In this document: piece by piece, positions 1 through 14,100 of the stretch
How positions within the stretch are numbered: the first letter of the stretch is position 1
Layout: every line of letters begins with the position of its first letter
Source of the DNA: Luscinia megarhynchos
Lineage: Eukaryota; Chordata; Aves; Passeriformes; Turdidae
Assembly: GCA_034336665.1 (NCBI GenBank)
Contig: CM067592.1
Location: 38,877,889 to 38,941,888, forward strand
Length of the DNA: 64,000 bases
Direction of reading: 5' to 3'
Position numbers and translations under genes: made by a program
The notes under the pieces: model-generated
What the model was told of the DNA's origin: nothing
What the model saw: the letters and a program-made list of their open reading frames with translations, nothing else
The model's database searches: none

Positions 1-3000
1 AGAGGAACTGATGGTCTCTAGTTCAAAGATACCTGGAAGGTGTTGAGCAATCTTGAAAATCTAGCAATGGTCTTGATTTCAGTTTCCTTATTCATAAGGA
101 AATTAATTTCCTTCTTCACATCCATTAATGTGAATGAATGTAGTTCACTTTGTCTTTTGAATCTAAATTTTCATCATAGAAACTAGTGTTCTTCAGGTTA
201 TGGATCTACCTCCTTTCCACCACATTTTTCACTGATCTACTAATTGCAAGATATTTTTCCTTAATACCTCCTAATTACATTCTTTTTTTTTTGGTCCTTG
301 CAGCTGCTGCCCTATAGCACATCTGTCAAAACAGGTGGTCTGCATTCACTTTCAAAATAATTTGAGAAGCTTCTTGCAGCATAACATTGTAGGTAGGAAA
401 TTACTGATTATTATCATTATTATTAGCTGTTATTATAAACCTCTTTAAATTCCTATTTGGTGCTTTCCTGTGGTATTTATTATAAAGGCATTTAGAAAAC
501 TTTTTAAATTTTTTTTCATGTTTTCAGATTTCTGTCCACATGATAAAAAAATAGTAACATCTCCAAAATAAGACTCGTCTTCACTTTTTTATTTTAGTAT
601 TCATTAACTGGGTTTATGCTGGACTAAGAAACTCCTACATATTTATTTTTTCATTCAAGATATTTTCACTGGACTACATGGTGCTCGCAGGATTTTGTAA
701 ACTAATTAATTCTATATAACCTTCTTGTAGTTTTATGTCTAATTTTTTTCACATTTGCTTAGAAATCCACCGGCACTATGTAAGCATTTACTATTTGCAC
801 ATTGTTTGAAGCATTAGAACTACTTTGTCAGCAAAATCTACATTTAATCTCATTCTGACCAACATTAATATGGTTATCTTTGTGCCTACCCATTAATTCA
901 GATATGTTCTTTTACTGCAGTTGCTGAAGATTAGAAATTATTTAGAAGATTAAAAGGCAAGACAGCCTGGGGCAAGACTGTTTTCTGAGAAGTCCAAAGG
1001 CCCTATGTATAGTGATTCTGTAAGGGAAAAAAAAATTCATAGTAAACTAGTTCTAATTTACTTCTGTCTATTACTCTCATAGCACAGCTGTAGCTTCTCA
1101 CTGTTTAAATTGAGTGCAGTTCCAGTTCATAGATTATTTTCTAAGCACTAACTCCCTGTAGACTACTCACCAGACTAGTAAATCAGCAGGCAAGAAAAGA
1201 AAGAGACAAAAATAATTCTTCTGAAAAACTTTTAAGTGGGGAAACTTAAGGACTGGAAATCAAAAATATATCTACAGCATCCTAGATGACATAGGGCATT
1301 TTTCCATTCAGAATCAAAGGTGTGCATTTGGCCAAAAGCCAGTTTGTTCTGTTTGGCTTATCAATAAGAATAAGGAACAAGGTAACCCTTTAAAAAAATT
1401 TACAGGTAAAAGTGCTAAAGATACCTGAAAAGAAAAAAAATACATCTACTAGAATTTAAATAAAAAATAAAAAAGATGACTAATGATGCCTTCTGGAGTA
1501 ATTTAGAATATTACTTTTCTAAATAGATTGTTTTTACTTACCACTGTTAACAAAAGCAAAATCTTATAACCCATATAAGCTTATTATCTTTAAGTAGAAT
1601 TTTAGAATATTTATCAATTTAATGTGTGCTTGTAAATTATTGTGTGTATATAAATAGATACAAAAAAAAATTAGCCAAAATGTATTTTTAAGAATTTTTG
1701 GTAAGGAAAACTACAGCTGAATTTGTCTCACACAGAAATTATTGAAATCACTTTCATTTATTTTGTTTTGCATGCTATTTAATTCCTTTACCTGTAATTT
1801 TGCCTGTATGTTTTTAGCATTTGCTTACAGATCTCTGTAGTGAAGAATTCAAGTAGACATTGCATATAATTTTTAGGAATATCATATGGAAGTCAGATGC
1901 TTTCTTGTTTGGTGATAGGTTTTGGGTTTTAAAGGTCGAAGGAACAATTTGCCTTTGATTTCTTGGGGACAATATGTAAGGAATACATAAGATCTGAATT
2001 TAAGACTAGAAACTGACCATTCTCATCTGGTTCTCTATCTAATGTGGGTATCATTTTCCCTCTACGTCACAAACTTAACTTCTAAATATTTATTATTTTT
2101 GATGTCTTTCAAAAATACTCACTGTTAGAGGTGTAAAATAATGTCCATTTTCAAGGAATTATTTTCTCATTAATCCTACTGATAATGACCTTCTGAAAAC
2201 TGGATGAGAACCTATATCTTTAGCAAGTGCCAAATATCAACAGCTAGAACACTTTTTGGGGTTTTTTTCCTTAAAAAAATAATTTTCAATTCTTAACAAC
2301 ATAGAAAATTCATTTGCAATGAAGAATTTTTCAAAGATGGACATGTGGAAAGATTTTAATGGTAGACTTCACCAGAATTAGTTATATTTGTGCAGACTTT
2401 ACAGAGAAATTTATAGGTGTTTACTGTGCAGATAGCAATGCCTATGCCAGTCATCTTGAGTTTATAATCTGTGGAGAGAAGTAGCACTTTGGGGAAAGAT
2501 CTCATTTTCAGGTACTGCTTTAGGTCAAGATGAATCATCTTGTAGAAATATCGGTTTCTTCCTTCTATGGAGTCTAAACAACTAAGCTGTCACTCAAAAT
2601 TATTCATAATTTTATGAATTTACCACATGGTAATTAGGTAATAACATAGCTTTGTTACAAATAAAAACTATCAGAGTAATGGCCAGTATAAAAATGCATT
2701 TATTTTTGATAAGGTAATCAATTGCCTCAAACCCAACAAAGAATTAAAGCAGTAGTAAATGAAGGTTTGTTCACTGTAATTAATAGGAAAAATGAGGGAA
2801 GGTTAACAAAGAGAAAAGCAAACAAAGAGAAAAACAAACAATACTTTTCCAGTGGTATAATACTGAATGTGTAGTGAAGCTCCAAAATTAAAAAGTATAG
2901 AATTACTTGAAACCTTCTTCACACAATATTGACTATACTAAGACTATGATTAATACATGCTATTAAGAAGTTATTAAGAATTTGCATTAAAGCTGTAATG

Positions 3001-4349
3001 CAGTATTAATTTTTCCAGGAATGTACCTCATAAGTTGCTGCACACATTAAAAAATGTAGAACCTCAGGGAAGCTATTTAAGAGAATTAGTATGCTATTTT
3101 AAAAAAGTTATGGCTTATTGTTTGAACTGCAAAATATCACCATATTTCTTAGGAACTATTTTGCTAAAATGAAGTTTACTTGCATATCTGGACATGTCAA
3201 GAGAGGTAGCTGAAACTATTTGAGGTTAATATTATTGAAGAAAGTGTTTTACTTTCTATCAAAAATTACATGATTATGCTCTAGAATATGTAAATATCTT
3301 CTGTTCCACAATTTATAACCTTTAGGCAAATTAGTGAATTTGATTACATAGCGCCATTTCAAATTTTATAAAGATAACCTTTTTAGTTTTTACTTTAAAT
3401 TTATAGCTGAAAGAGCACAGTGGGCTTTTAGTGACAGGCTCTAACCATATCTGAGTAAGAGTAACTGTTATGCATGACTTGCAAAAGTTTAAAATGGGAA
3501 TGTTAACATCACATATATCTTCCGGCACTTCTCTTCCATGCTGCTCTCCAGTCCTGATAGCACCACAGATTGCAACAAAACCATTGATTATTCATGTATC
3601 TGTGGGTTTCAAATACTTTTCAGGTTATTCTTTTATGAAAAATTAATTTTAATACTGATTTGAGTGCGATTGGGATAGAGTCATTCTGAAAAACATGTAT
3701 AAAGACCATATGGATACACTTGGATGAACTGTTTTGGTGTTCAACTATACTACAAATATTCACTGATTTATCTTATCTTTTGTTTTCTTCATATTTTTAC
3801 AAAGGAAATTGATTGTTATAAAAAACTAGTTCTTAACTATATATATATAATAGAATGTAATATTACAGTAATTACAGTAATAAAAAAATGGATCATTTAT
3901 CCCAAAATATAATAATATGTTACTGAACTTTTTATTAAACGTGTCATTACCTCATGTTCAAACCACTCACCTGTGCTAAAGCAATCAATTGTATTTTTGG
4001 TAAATTCAGCACAACAATGTGCATTCCAAACTCCCTGGTGATCACATATTTAACCTTTTAACACAAAAAGAATTTAAAATAATCAAAGTGTGAATCCCTC
4101 CTCCATAGTGGAATACCAAGAAGCAGGAAGATTTTGTGTTTTCAGGCAGAAAGAAAGCTTAAAGTGAAAATTACCATATATTCTATGCCTAGTGATGGAA
4201 ATACTAAAGACTGTAAATGTGAGCTGGTCCTTTCGAGAGCATTTAAATACGTATTGGAAATCAGTTCTAGTCAGTCAGCAGAGAAGGAATTATACAATAA
4301 AACAATAATGAATTTTGTACCAAGGAACACTGTGTTTCAGTGTTCAAAA
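1..4349. other. Gene-less AT-rich intergenic DNA
   Basis: I see no exon, RNA gene or clear mobile element here. The stretch is AT-rich with many short A and T runs. The short open frames in it are under 80 codons, use no recognisable motif and are what chance predicts. It lies far downstream of the Caspr-family gene at the right end of the window. Confidence 0.7.
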
Positions 4350-5358
4350 CTGCAGGTCAAAGAATAGAAAATACAAAAGATGCACGCATGTATTGGGATT
4401 GTATGGCAAGCTTCTGATAGTGGGGAGGCTGCAAGGGTGTAATCTGTAAAATGGGTTCCCCCCTTGTGTGACAGAGCCAACGCCAGCCCGTGCCAACACT
4501 GACCTAACACTGACCAAGGCTGAGACTTTGAAAAGGTGGTAGCACCTCTGGGATAAAGCATTTAAGAAGGAGAAAAACTGCTGCTCAAAAGCAGATGGAA
4601 AAGACGAATGTTGAGAGAAATGGCCCTGTAGAACCAAGGTCAGTGGAAAAGAAAGGGGTAGTCTTACTCCAGCAGCCAGAGCAGAGATTCTCCTAAAGAC
4701 CATGGTGTACTGCTGCCCATGGAGGCTCCCAGTCAAGCCCATGGATACACCCAAAGGAGGCTGTGACCATGTGGAGAGCCAGTCTTGAAGCAAGGTCTTG
4801 GCAGACCTGTGCAACTATGAAAAGAGGATCTCATACTGGTTCATATTTTTTTGACAGGACCCACTCCAGAGCAGTCTCTTCCTGAAGGACTGCATCCGAT
4901 GGAAGGAACCCATGCTGGTGCAGTTTTTGATGAACTGGAACTTCCATCGGGAAGGACCCACATTTCAGCTCACTGAGGACTGCCTCTTGTAGCAGGGAGA
5001 AGGGGAAGAGTGGCAAAGAAGAAGAGCTGTGAACCCCCCATTTCTCACCTTCCTGCATCACTCCGAGAATGTAGAAATACTGGGAGTGAAGTTGGTCCTA
5101 GGAGTAAGGGAGGGTTGGAGGGAAGGTGTATTTCTCATTACTCTTATCTGATTTGATTTGTAAGCAACTAAACTAATTTACTCAAATTGAGTATTTCAGC
5201 TGTGACAGTATTTGATTTGTGACCTCATGATCCATTGGTATGTTGTACCATGAATCTTTCGTTTGCTATATTTTTTTTCTTCCCCATCCAGCTGATAAAG
5301 AGAAATGATAGAGAGATTTAGTGAGCACCTGGAGTCCAGCCAAGGTCAGCCCACCACA
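4350..5358 (+). mobile_element. Solo LTR of an avian endogenous retrovirus (probably ERVL-type), degraded
   Basis: This GC-richer island stands out from its AT-rich surroundings. It holds a degenerate internal repeat at about 4880-4990, in which a 'gaaggac...gaaccca' type unit recurs. It closes with a segment ending CCCACCACA at 5350-5358, consistent with the CA terminus of an LTR. From memory, the internal order (repeat block, G-rich 'ggagggaaggtg' block at 5111-5129, T-rich polyadenylation region, CA end) matches a common bird LTR in the sense direction; in that family the AATAAA lies where this copy has diverged. The left boundary is uncertain (4350-4390) and I could not identify a target-site duplication. 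No internal retroviral genes flank it, so it is probably a solo LTR. The open frames inside it have no meaning as genes. Confidence 0.65.
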
Positions 5359-5994
5359 GGACTACAGGTAAATTAACCACAAATGCTGCTTGGCTCTTCA
5401 GGTTGAAGCAAATTTGAAGTAAAACATTGAGGTATGCTTCACATAGGCACAAATCTTACAGTATCCTCTTTTGCTTATTCTTTATCTATACATGCTGAAT
5501 TACAATAAGGATTGTTTAGGCTTTTTATTTACATGTTTTATTTAATAGAGATTACTGAAAGGCCTCAAGTGTCAGACAACCTGTAATCTCTGATTTTTTT
5601 GTGGTGTTTTTCTGAGAATGCCTTTGCAACTTTGTACTGATCTGTAAACACTTAAAGAGAGAATTTTAGAAAAGCTATTCTTTCTCATATCTCTACTAGA
5701 ATCTGAGTCTTTACTCATGACAGTTCAGGAAATTCATACCTCACGATGATACATTCAATTAACAAAGCTTGGGTTTTGTGAAGCACTAAGCTGCAGTGAA
5801 TCAAATTGCATTTCCACTGAAGTTGACCTGGAGTAGTTCCTTCGTTTTATACATTGGAAAATAGAATCGTAGCTAAAATGACCTTCCTAAAATTCTATTT
5901 GTAATATTCTATCTGATAAATATATTCTATTAAAGCGACCAGGTAAAATTTTTAAAGTTATTTCACAGGAAGAGCTCTTCACTCTCTCACTACC
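5359..5994. other. Short gene-less spacer
   Basis: AT-rich unique sequence between the LTR and an antisense CR1. I see nothing recognisable in it. Confidence 0.6.
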
Positions 5995-6490
5995 ATTTCA
6001 TACAACCACAGAATACCAGGTCAGAAGGGCCTTCATCATCTAGTCCAACTTCTCTTTGCAAAAGCAAAGTCTGGGGAAGATAATGCAGAATCTTGTCCAG
6101 CTGAATGTATTATTGCAGAACCCAACACTTCCATGGGCAGGTTATGCTAATATCTTACTCTCCTTATAGTGAGAAATTTACCTCCCGTGTCCAGTTGGAA
6201 TCTCTATAGTAACTTGTACCCAGTATCTATCATCTTTTCCATGTGATCCATTTTAAAAAGGGTTCTCCATCTCATTTGTAGCCACCTTTTAAATGCTGAA
6301 ATAGGGTGATAAGGGTTTTTCCTAAGCCTTCTTCTCTCAAGGCAGTTAAAATCCCATTTCCTCAACCTTTCTTTGCATGGCAGGTTTTCCAGACTTTCGA
6401 TCATCTTTGTGATCCATCTCGGGAGCCTCTCCAGCCTGTCCACACCTTTTTTATGTTTCAGGGACATAATTTTTCTTAAACTACCTTCTT
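5995..6490 (-). mobile_element. CR1 LINE 3' fragment, antisense
   Basis: Read on the plus strand it begins with the reverse complement of a CR1 3' end ('ccacagaatacca', then 'catcatctagtccaact' at about 6035-6053). It then runs through the usual CR1 3'-terminal block: a step resembling 'ataaggtctcccctaagccttcttctctcc' at about 6309-6340, and 'tcgatcatctttgtgatcc' with 'gagcctctccagcctgtcc' at about 6397-6440. This is a 5'-truncated, strongly diverged copy of the 3' part of the element. No part of ORF2 can be translated. The CR1 match is from memory of the consensus, with no alignment run. Confidence 0.8.
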
Positions 6491-9400
6491 TCACGTTTTA
6501 GAAATTTTGTCTTGAGACCAGTCTGTCTACAGGTTTGGTTTTTAATTATTTGTTAGTATTTCTTAATTAAACACACTCTCTTTTTCCTTTCATCTCACAG
6601 GTCAAGAGGCTGGTCAAGACCCTCACTGGCAATGAATTTAACTTCTGATCTTACTGATTTTATGCTCACAGTTACTTTTTAATTTTTTTTTAATTTTAAA
6701 TAACAGCTAAGTCATGATTATTTTTAATCTATATAGTTACTCTCAATACTGTTATTTTTAATTCTTCCTGCTTCTATGGTGCAGTGAAATGTGCTATCAA
6801 CTGGAGAGCCTTATATGTAGGAAAATTTACGTTGTGATGGGCAGCATAACTGACTCTGTGAAAAATTAGTTATAAGATGTCCTACATTCAAGCCTTCAGA
6901 TACCCTCCTAGCACTTGTGATCTGAAAGATTGCCATTGGAATTTCATTCAACACATGGGTGATCTCAGTAGGTACAGATCCATAGCTTTCACAGCTTGCA
7001 AAGTGCACAAGAAGAAAATGTGCTTTGTTTTGTCTAATATGACAAGTCTTATCATGTCTCTTAATTTACTTTTGGAGTACAACTTTATTTGCAACAATTT
7101 CAGCTTACATTGAATTGGTCTCCAAGAAAGACACATTAGTATAAAGACATTTCAAAGCATTTGAAAATGTGAAAGCATAAAATCGTATTCAGTAAAGAAT
7201 AAATGGAGACATGTTGACCAAAAATTCTGCAAGAAATGAAAATTACATAAACTATGGTTACTATCAAGGCTACACTTATTATCAATAATTTTAATTAATA
7301 ATTTATTATTAATAATTATATTAAAATTATTATTATTATTATCAGTAGTAGTAGTAATAGTAGTATTATACTGCCTAATATGCTCATATCTGAAACTTAA
7401 CCTGATATTTGAGCTTAATGCAAATCAAACCTTTACTGAACACAATGTGTTGAAATCTCCCCTTCATTCTGTACTGCAAAATACATACCACAAATCCCAA
7501 AATAGGGCTTGCTGTACTAGAGAACATCTGATACATTCTTCATAAAGATAGCCATGGTGCTTCATTCCAGTCCAGCCCTTTTCCACTGTATTAATAACAG
7601 ATATTCTTACAACACATTCCCAATAAGATTTAGAATTTCAGAGTAGAAAAAAGTATAAGGCAGAAAGGTACCACAATAGAGGATATGGGGTTTTTTAGAA
7701 ATATACCATATTTTCTAAGCTATTTCAAATTTTCTGTACCATCTATGTCTGTTAATTGTTTGTTAATAGTAAATACTTTACCAGCCTAATCTTATTGTAG
7801 TCTTATATCACCTGCTTCTTTTTACTGAGAGTGGAAAAATTTTTGTACCATTAAAAAGACTGCAATAAGCTGTATATCAGATAAAAATCCAATCTTTAAA
7901 TGTTTTCTCAAAAAACGTGTTGATACTGCCAACAAAATGCATGTTTTACAGATATTTTAAAGCATCTTCTTAATGGGAAAAAAGTGATTCCTTTTTTTAA
8001 TAAACTTTCAAATTCTGTAATATTTTGTAATTACAGACAAAACATAGAGAGAGCTTTAGTAACTTTGATTTTCTATTGCTTTTTGTTTTGTGTCTTTACG
8101 TGTTTTGGTTGATTCATATAGGGGAGAAATAATTAGAGGGAACACTCTTTTAAATCAAAAACTCTTAGTTTTATTAGGCAATATTGGAATATTCTGGAAA
8201 TTGCAGAATGAGGTGCAGTTGTAGACTTTGATTTCACCCCAAAGCATGGTACAAACTAATTTGACACATAATTCTCAATGTGCATCTTGTTGCAATTTGC
8301 TATTGTAAATCTCAATATTTCACTTTGCTGGTGATGCTTGCCAGTATTGCCCCAGTATGAGAAAACATCTGTGTCTTGATGCTCCTTTCCCATTTTTCTG
8401 TTTTTTCCAGGCTTCTGGAGGTAACATATTGCACAGAACTCTCACTTGTTGTAATGGTGAATGGTTAAATGCAACTATCAAGATATCACCACCTATAACA
8501 TTGGGGATCATTATTTATATTCCTTACCAGATAGTGAATTATTTATATCTACTAATCCTTCAATGGTTTGGGCGTATTTTGTTTCCTGACAATAATATTC
8601 TAGTATAATATTCAAAATATAATATATAAAATAATATTCTGTAATATTTTGGAAATAATTTTTATTAGAAATCTAAGTAAGTGACTTGATTAAGTGACTT
8701 GATTAATGGGGTTTTCATCCTTATTGTATACTAATTAATTATTTTGCAAAAAGTAACATAGACAATCCCCTGATTTAAGTAAGGTGAGATAATTAAGTCC
8801 TGTGTAACACCAGTGAAATTAAAAAAAAATCCTCTGCATGATAGTAACCTTATTTTTCCACAAACATTCCAAATAATTTTAATGAAAGTTGTTGTTTAAT
8901 GATACATAACATTTTGAGAAAGAATATGAAAACTGAGGATAGACTGTGTAAGGAGATCCTCCATATCTCTTTGATCAATGATATATCTTCTGTGTGTTGA
9001 TATCCTAAGAAACTGTTATAGTCAAAGAGGCAAAAATATTTTGAAGAGAAAAAAAAACAATATTCCATATTCCTTTTATAGTCTTCTATTTTTAGTAGAA
9101 ATAAATAGAAAAATAGAAAATAACATCTTGGTACAGTCAAATCATAGCTGCAACAAAAAACTGAATCAAATTTTAGACTGGATATCTTTTAAAGCTCATT
9201 GCTTAGAAGGAGAAAATTATTAGAATGGCAATAGTAAAAACTACCAAGAATGTTAGAACATCTTGCTTCAAAAATCTTTGCACTGACAACCTAAAGGAAG
9301 AGTACTAGCATAGTGTGCATAATGCAAGACAGCTAAGATTCTTCAAGGAATAAATGATACTTAATTTTCAGATATAGCAAAAACAATAACTGCATAGACT

Positions 9401-9640
9401 AAGCAAAACAGAAAACTAATTAGTTATATTCATGTTTAAAAAGCTAAGAAATAATTACCTTTAAACTAGCAACAACAATATTACTGAGACTGATCCCATT
9501 GGTAGAATTTAGTTTTCTTGATCATGGGACAATTTGGACACCACCAAGCCTCCTGCAAACAGAGTTCATTGGTCTAAAAGGACCAAAAATATTCTAGCCC
9601 ATGTGTTGTCAGGGATAGATTGTGAGGGCTTTTACTAAGC
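6491..9640. other. Gene-less AT-rich intergenic DNA
   Basis: Unique-looking AT-rich sequence with no supportable gene. It contains a trinucleotide microsatellite (listed separately) and a short direct duplication of 'aagtgacttgatt' at about 8684-8705. Confidence 0.65.
7276..7369. repeat. Compound (TTA)n/(AGT)n microsatellite
   Basis: A run of TTA/ATT/AAT units including an uninterrupted (ATT) stretch at about 7326-7341, switching to AGT units at about 7344-7366. It is simple sequence repeat with small interruptions. Confidence 0.85.
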
Positions 9641-9649
9641 CTGAAGGAG

Positions 9650-11195
9650 GAAAAGGCTGAGACAATTCTCACTAGAGATGAGCCTGGGATGGCACACCAG
9701 TGTTGTTGGTGACATGGACAGCCCAGCTGAAGTGCATCTGCACCAGTGCACCCTGCATGGGGAGCAAACAATGGGAGCAGCAGGAAGCTGTGATGGAGTT
9801 ATCACTGTGGAAGTGTGGTGGGGTGGCTGGATGCTGCAGGGGTGGCTACAAGCTCTTCAGAAGGGACAGGGGAGGAAGGAGAGGCGGTGGGGGGCTCTGT
9901 GCACTGGGGAGGGTTTTGGCTGCACAGAGCTCAGGGGCAGAGGGGATAAGGCTGAGAGCCTGTGGTGACAGTCAGAGGGATGGCCAGCAAGGCACAGACC
10001 CTGCTGGGAGTCTGGCACAGACCACCCAACCAGGATGGAGTGAAATAGTCTATCCATGCATGTTCCATGATCACTGGCCCTTGTTCTTGGGAGGCTGTAA
10101 CTTGCCCAATGCCTGCTGGACACTCAGCAGTGGAGAGGAGACAGTCTGGGAGGTTCCTGGGGTGTGTGGAAGGTACCTTCAGACACAGCTGGTAGGGGAG
10201 CCTGCCAGGGCATGGCCTGCCAGAGCTGCTGCTCTCAAACAGAGAAGGGCTGGGGGGCATGTGCTGGTCAGAGGCCACAGCAACTACGGAATTCTAATCT
10301 CCTGTTCTTGGTGAGGTAAGGAAGGCTGTCAAGAAAACCTTCACTTTTGATTTCTAGTGGGCAGAGAGTGGCCTGTACAGGACACTGGCTCAGAGAGCTG
10401 TTATGCCCCAAGCTCACCCAGTGAAGTTTTAAAGGAGCTTTACATACTTTTGCTTCACTCTGGTGGTGCACAGGAGAAAACAAAGTTCTTGGGTAGTTGA
10501 GTAACAAAAATACCCAGAGAACGAAATGTTAAAGGTGCAGGAGTAGGCCATCTGTATGTGCCAACTCTGTCATAAACAGAGTGCCCTGGCTGAATAGGTA
10601 GCTTTCACTGGAACTCAGAGAAAAAAATTGTATGAACTTTGTAAAAAGGGGCAGGCAACTCAGGAAGAATACAAATATGTCAAGAGATCATGTAGACAGA
10701 AAATTAGAAAGGCATAAGCTCAGCTAGAATTCAATCTGGCCACTATTGTGAAAGATAATAAAAAGAGGTTCTATAAATACATTAAAAATAAAAGGACAGA
10801 CAAGGAAATTCTCCGTTCTTTATGGGATATGAGAAAGGCAAGAGACCTGGTAAAAGGGTCTAAAGATTAAGTTACATGAGGAGCAATTGAGAGAGTTGTA
10901 TCTGCTGGAGACCCTCTTGCTCCCCACAACAATCTAAAAGAAGAAGGGCACAGGCAGGTGGGGGTCAGCCTCTTCTCCCACATAACAAAAGACAGGGTGA
11001 GAGGAAGAGACCTCAAGCTAGGGGAGGTTCAAATCAGTAAAGCACTGCAACAGGCTGCCCAGAGGAATGCTGTGAGTGTTCAAGAAACAACTGCATGTGT
11101 CACTTAGCGCTATGGTTTAGTTGATGTGATATTTGGTGAAAGGTTAACTCAATGATCTTGGAGGTCTTTTCCAATTTTAATAGTTCTGTGATTCT
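9650..11195 (+). mobile_element. CR1 LINE copy with endonuclease-region and 3' end, middle deleted
   Basis: Two parts of a CR1 element lie in the sense direction. From about 9650 to 10850 the DNA follows the CR1 ORF2 endonuclease region: at 9847 one frame reads YKLFRRDRGGRRGGGG, a hallmark block of CR1 endonuclease, and further on come 'accacccaaccaggatg' (about 10021-10037) and 'caactcaggaagaatac' (about 10656-10672). Frameshifts break it, so no single frame carries the domain. From about 10870 it resembles the CR1 3' block ('acatgaggagcaattgagagag', then 'aacaggctgcccag' at 11049-11062). It ends in the family signature 'gatcttggaggtcttttccaattttaatagttctgtgattcta' type sequence at about 11153-11195. 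Most of the reverse transcriptase, usually around 2 kb, is missing between the two parts. It is dead and cannot mobilise itself. Family assignment is from memory. Confidence 0.85.
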
Positions 11196-14100
11196 AAGAT
11201 TACCACATTATTACATATCAGCTGAACTGCAGTAACAAAGCCATATCACTCCGAAGTAGGATAAAAAAAATTGGTGTATTTTACTGCAGGGTACTGCTGG
11301 GTAAAATTTTACACATGTAATTACCAAGGTCTATCTGCTTTGCAATAATTTAATACCTAGATATAACATGTTCATATGTCAAAAAGGAAACCCACTGACA
11401 TGAGGAAAAACATTGCTTTGCTTATTAAACCTAAATGAATTGTCTGTTCCTGTGTTACTCCTGTAGAAATAGAATTCATTAGCTCTTGAAGGATTTTTGT
11501 GCTAGGAATTCATCTCAGTGTGAATCAGTCTCACAAATAAGAAATCTCAAAATTTACCCAGCAAAGTGTTGCACTAGGGATTTGATTTGAAATAATTTAT
11601 ATGATGGCAAATTAGAAGGGAGGAAAATAGTTTTGTCTGGTTTTCAAATCTATTGCAACGGATCTCAAATGCAATGCTATCAGCACTCTGTACGAGGACA
11701 AATATATGTCTAATTCTAATTGTATGCTTTAGCTTTTTACACTGTGCTGTGACTATGTACAAACTACACTTAGAGAAAATCTCACTTGGAAGTACCAAAT
11801 CAATTCCAATCTAAGGAGGTAGGTAGAGTGAATTTAACACAATAATGCTCATTTCGGACCCAACATAGTATCCACAATAAATATGCTAATTAGGCATGAC
11901 ATCTGAATATGAACCCAGAGGAATCATTAATATGTTAATATTATTTTTTATTTTAATATGTAATTTTAAATGATAGGCTAATTTTAAAGATATATGGTAT
12001 TTCTATAATTCACTCTGAACTGGAAAATGCATGTTCTGGAATTGGATATTATACTTATCTATTCACTCCATTCTAACTGGAAATCAGCTCTGCTAGGTTT
12101 TTTTAGCTGGTCTTTGAAGCATGTTACATAGAAAAAAAAATTGACTGTAAAGAAAGGAATAACATTTGATTCAAAATACAGAAAACATCTCATCTGTTAC
12201 TTCAATTGGCCAGCATCACTATGCCAACATCCTTAGCTATTCTGAATTTGAGGTGACCATTAGAATCAGTAGGTGTAAAATAAAAAACAGTATTTACCAT
12301 ATTCATTGTCAATAGACCCTAGGCAGACAAATAATAGTATAGAGACACTTAAAATTCACAGAAAACCCTTACACATTGCATTTTTTTTAAATTCGTCTTG
12401 AAAATTATTGCCCATGTTTCACAGTTTACAAAAAATGGAAATATTATCAAAACCATTACATGAATTATTCACAGAAGCCTGTTAGAATGTCTAATATTTG
12501 CTTTTCCTAATCCTATCATCACCTAGTTTTTTCCACCTTTTAGATTCATACCTTACTGCGATTTCCTCTTCTAAGTTCTGTGATGTCTCTGCAATAACTC
12601 TTAACTTCCATCAGACCTCAATCTGTTTTCTCCTGATACGAGAACACGAGAAAGACTGAGCTAGATAAAACCCTACTGTCCATTGGCTAAATTCCACAGC
12701 AGTGTCCAGTCTCTGAGCGTGGAACTTTTTGACAGAGGCCTGGATGAAACAAAACAAGTTTGCATATGTGCAAAGTGTGCGAACATATACAATGGGGGTT
12801 TAGGGCTGTTACTAAAATACGGACTTGCAGTCAAATGGTAGGTTCTTTGTTTTGAAGAAAAAATGAAATAAAAAGTTTATTATGCCAAATTTTTATTCTG
12901 TGAATAATTTTTTTAAACATGGCATTTTATATTCCTTCAGTTTCAGTTAATATTTTATTACTATGTCCCTATTTATAATGCTATCCAGCTCTAGACTTTC
13001 ATGTTATGAGGCCTTTTTGCCATAATTAAATGTGATGTGCTAGCCTACAGAAAAATTTTTCAATTACTTTAAAACTAAATATGCCTCAGTTTCTAACATC
13101 AGTTGTTGATAATCTTAAGCCTTTAACTAATACAAATCCAGTTTGCATATATTTCAGCATCTTATAAAATGGATTTAATCATATTAGTGCAAATTGCTAA
13201 GGCTGCTGAACTTTTGGAGTAGCCCAAATTATTTGGAAGAATATGTACATGGAGTATTTAAAACATAATAGAAGCAATAAAACTACCACAAAATTCCAGC
13301 TGATCTAACCTATGAATAAACATCAAGAATAAAACATATAAAATGGAAAAAAAGCCCATTGCTATAATGGGCTATAACTTAATTTTTTTAGTACTGCTAT
13401 GAATCATTGGGTTGCTCAGTTGTTAAATAGTCTGAGAAACATCATTATTTCCCAAATACCTTGTATACTCAGTATACTTGTATAATCACCATTACACCAG
13501 TGATGATAATGGACTTCTTTTGTTTTCTTTTTAATCCTTACCTGAAAAAAAAGATCAAAAATTATTTTAGTGTGTTTCATTTTTAAAAAGCATGTTTTAG
13601 GATAGCAGTTGCATATATTTAAAAATTATATTATTTTTCATAATAAAATAATGAAATTATGTAAAAAGAATTTAAATTTATTTTTTCCTCATAAACTTTT
13701 GGGATAATGAAAATTAAATACATAAAGCTTTTAAAACAGACTATTTTAGCAGACAATTAAAAAAGACTAGTAAACCGTATTGTGCTTAAAAAACAAATAT
13801 TTATTTAAGATATTAATTAGTCATGAATTAATTTGGTCCTAAATTTTGACAATAGGTAAATGCTCTGAAATATCATTTAACTACTTTCTGTAGTATATTT
13901 AAGTTGCCGATATATACAAATAAATTTAACTCCTTAGACTTGCTCCTTTCACTTATAATCTGAAACATATTCCCAATGTTTACAGAAATCTCCAAGAACA
14001 GCAGCTTGAGCTACCAAAACAATCTGCACATGGAAACACTGAAAGCTTCACTTCCACTAAGTGTTTGTTTTCTGATTATTTCAAAATCATCCTCATTATC

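Noticed and set aside
4344..4814. 156-codon minus-strand open frame
   Set aside because: It is antisense to the GC-richer LTR, whose low stop density explains it.
9700..10314. 204-codon open frame as a possible gene
   Set aside because: It is part of a frameshifted CR1 endonuclease region; the recognisable block near 9847 is transposon sequence, not a host gene.
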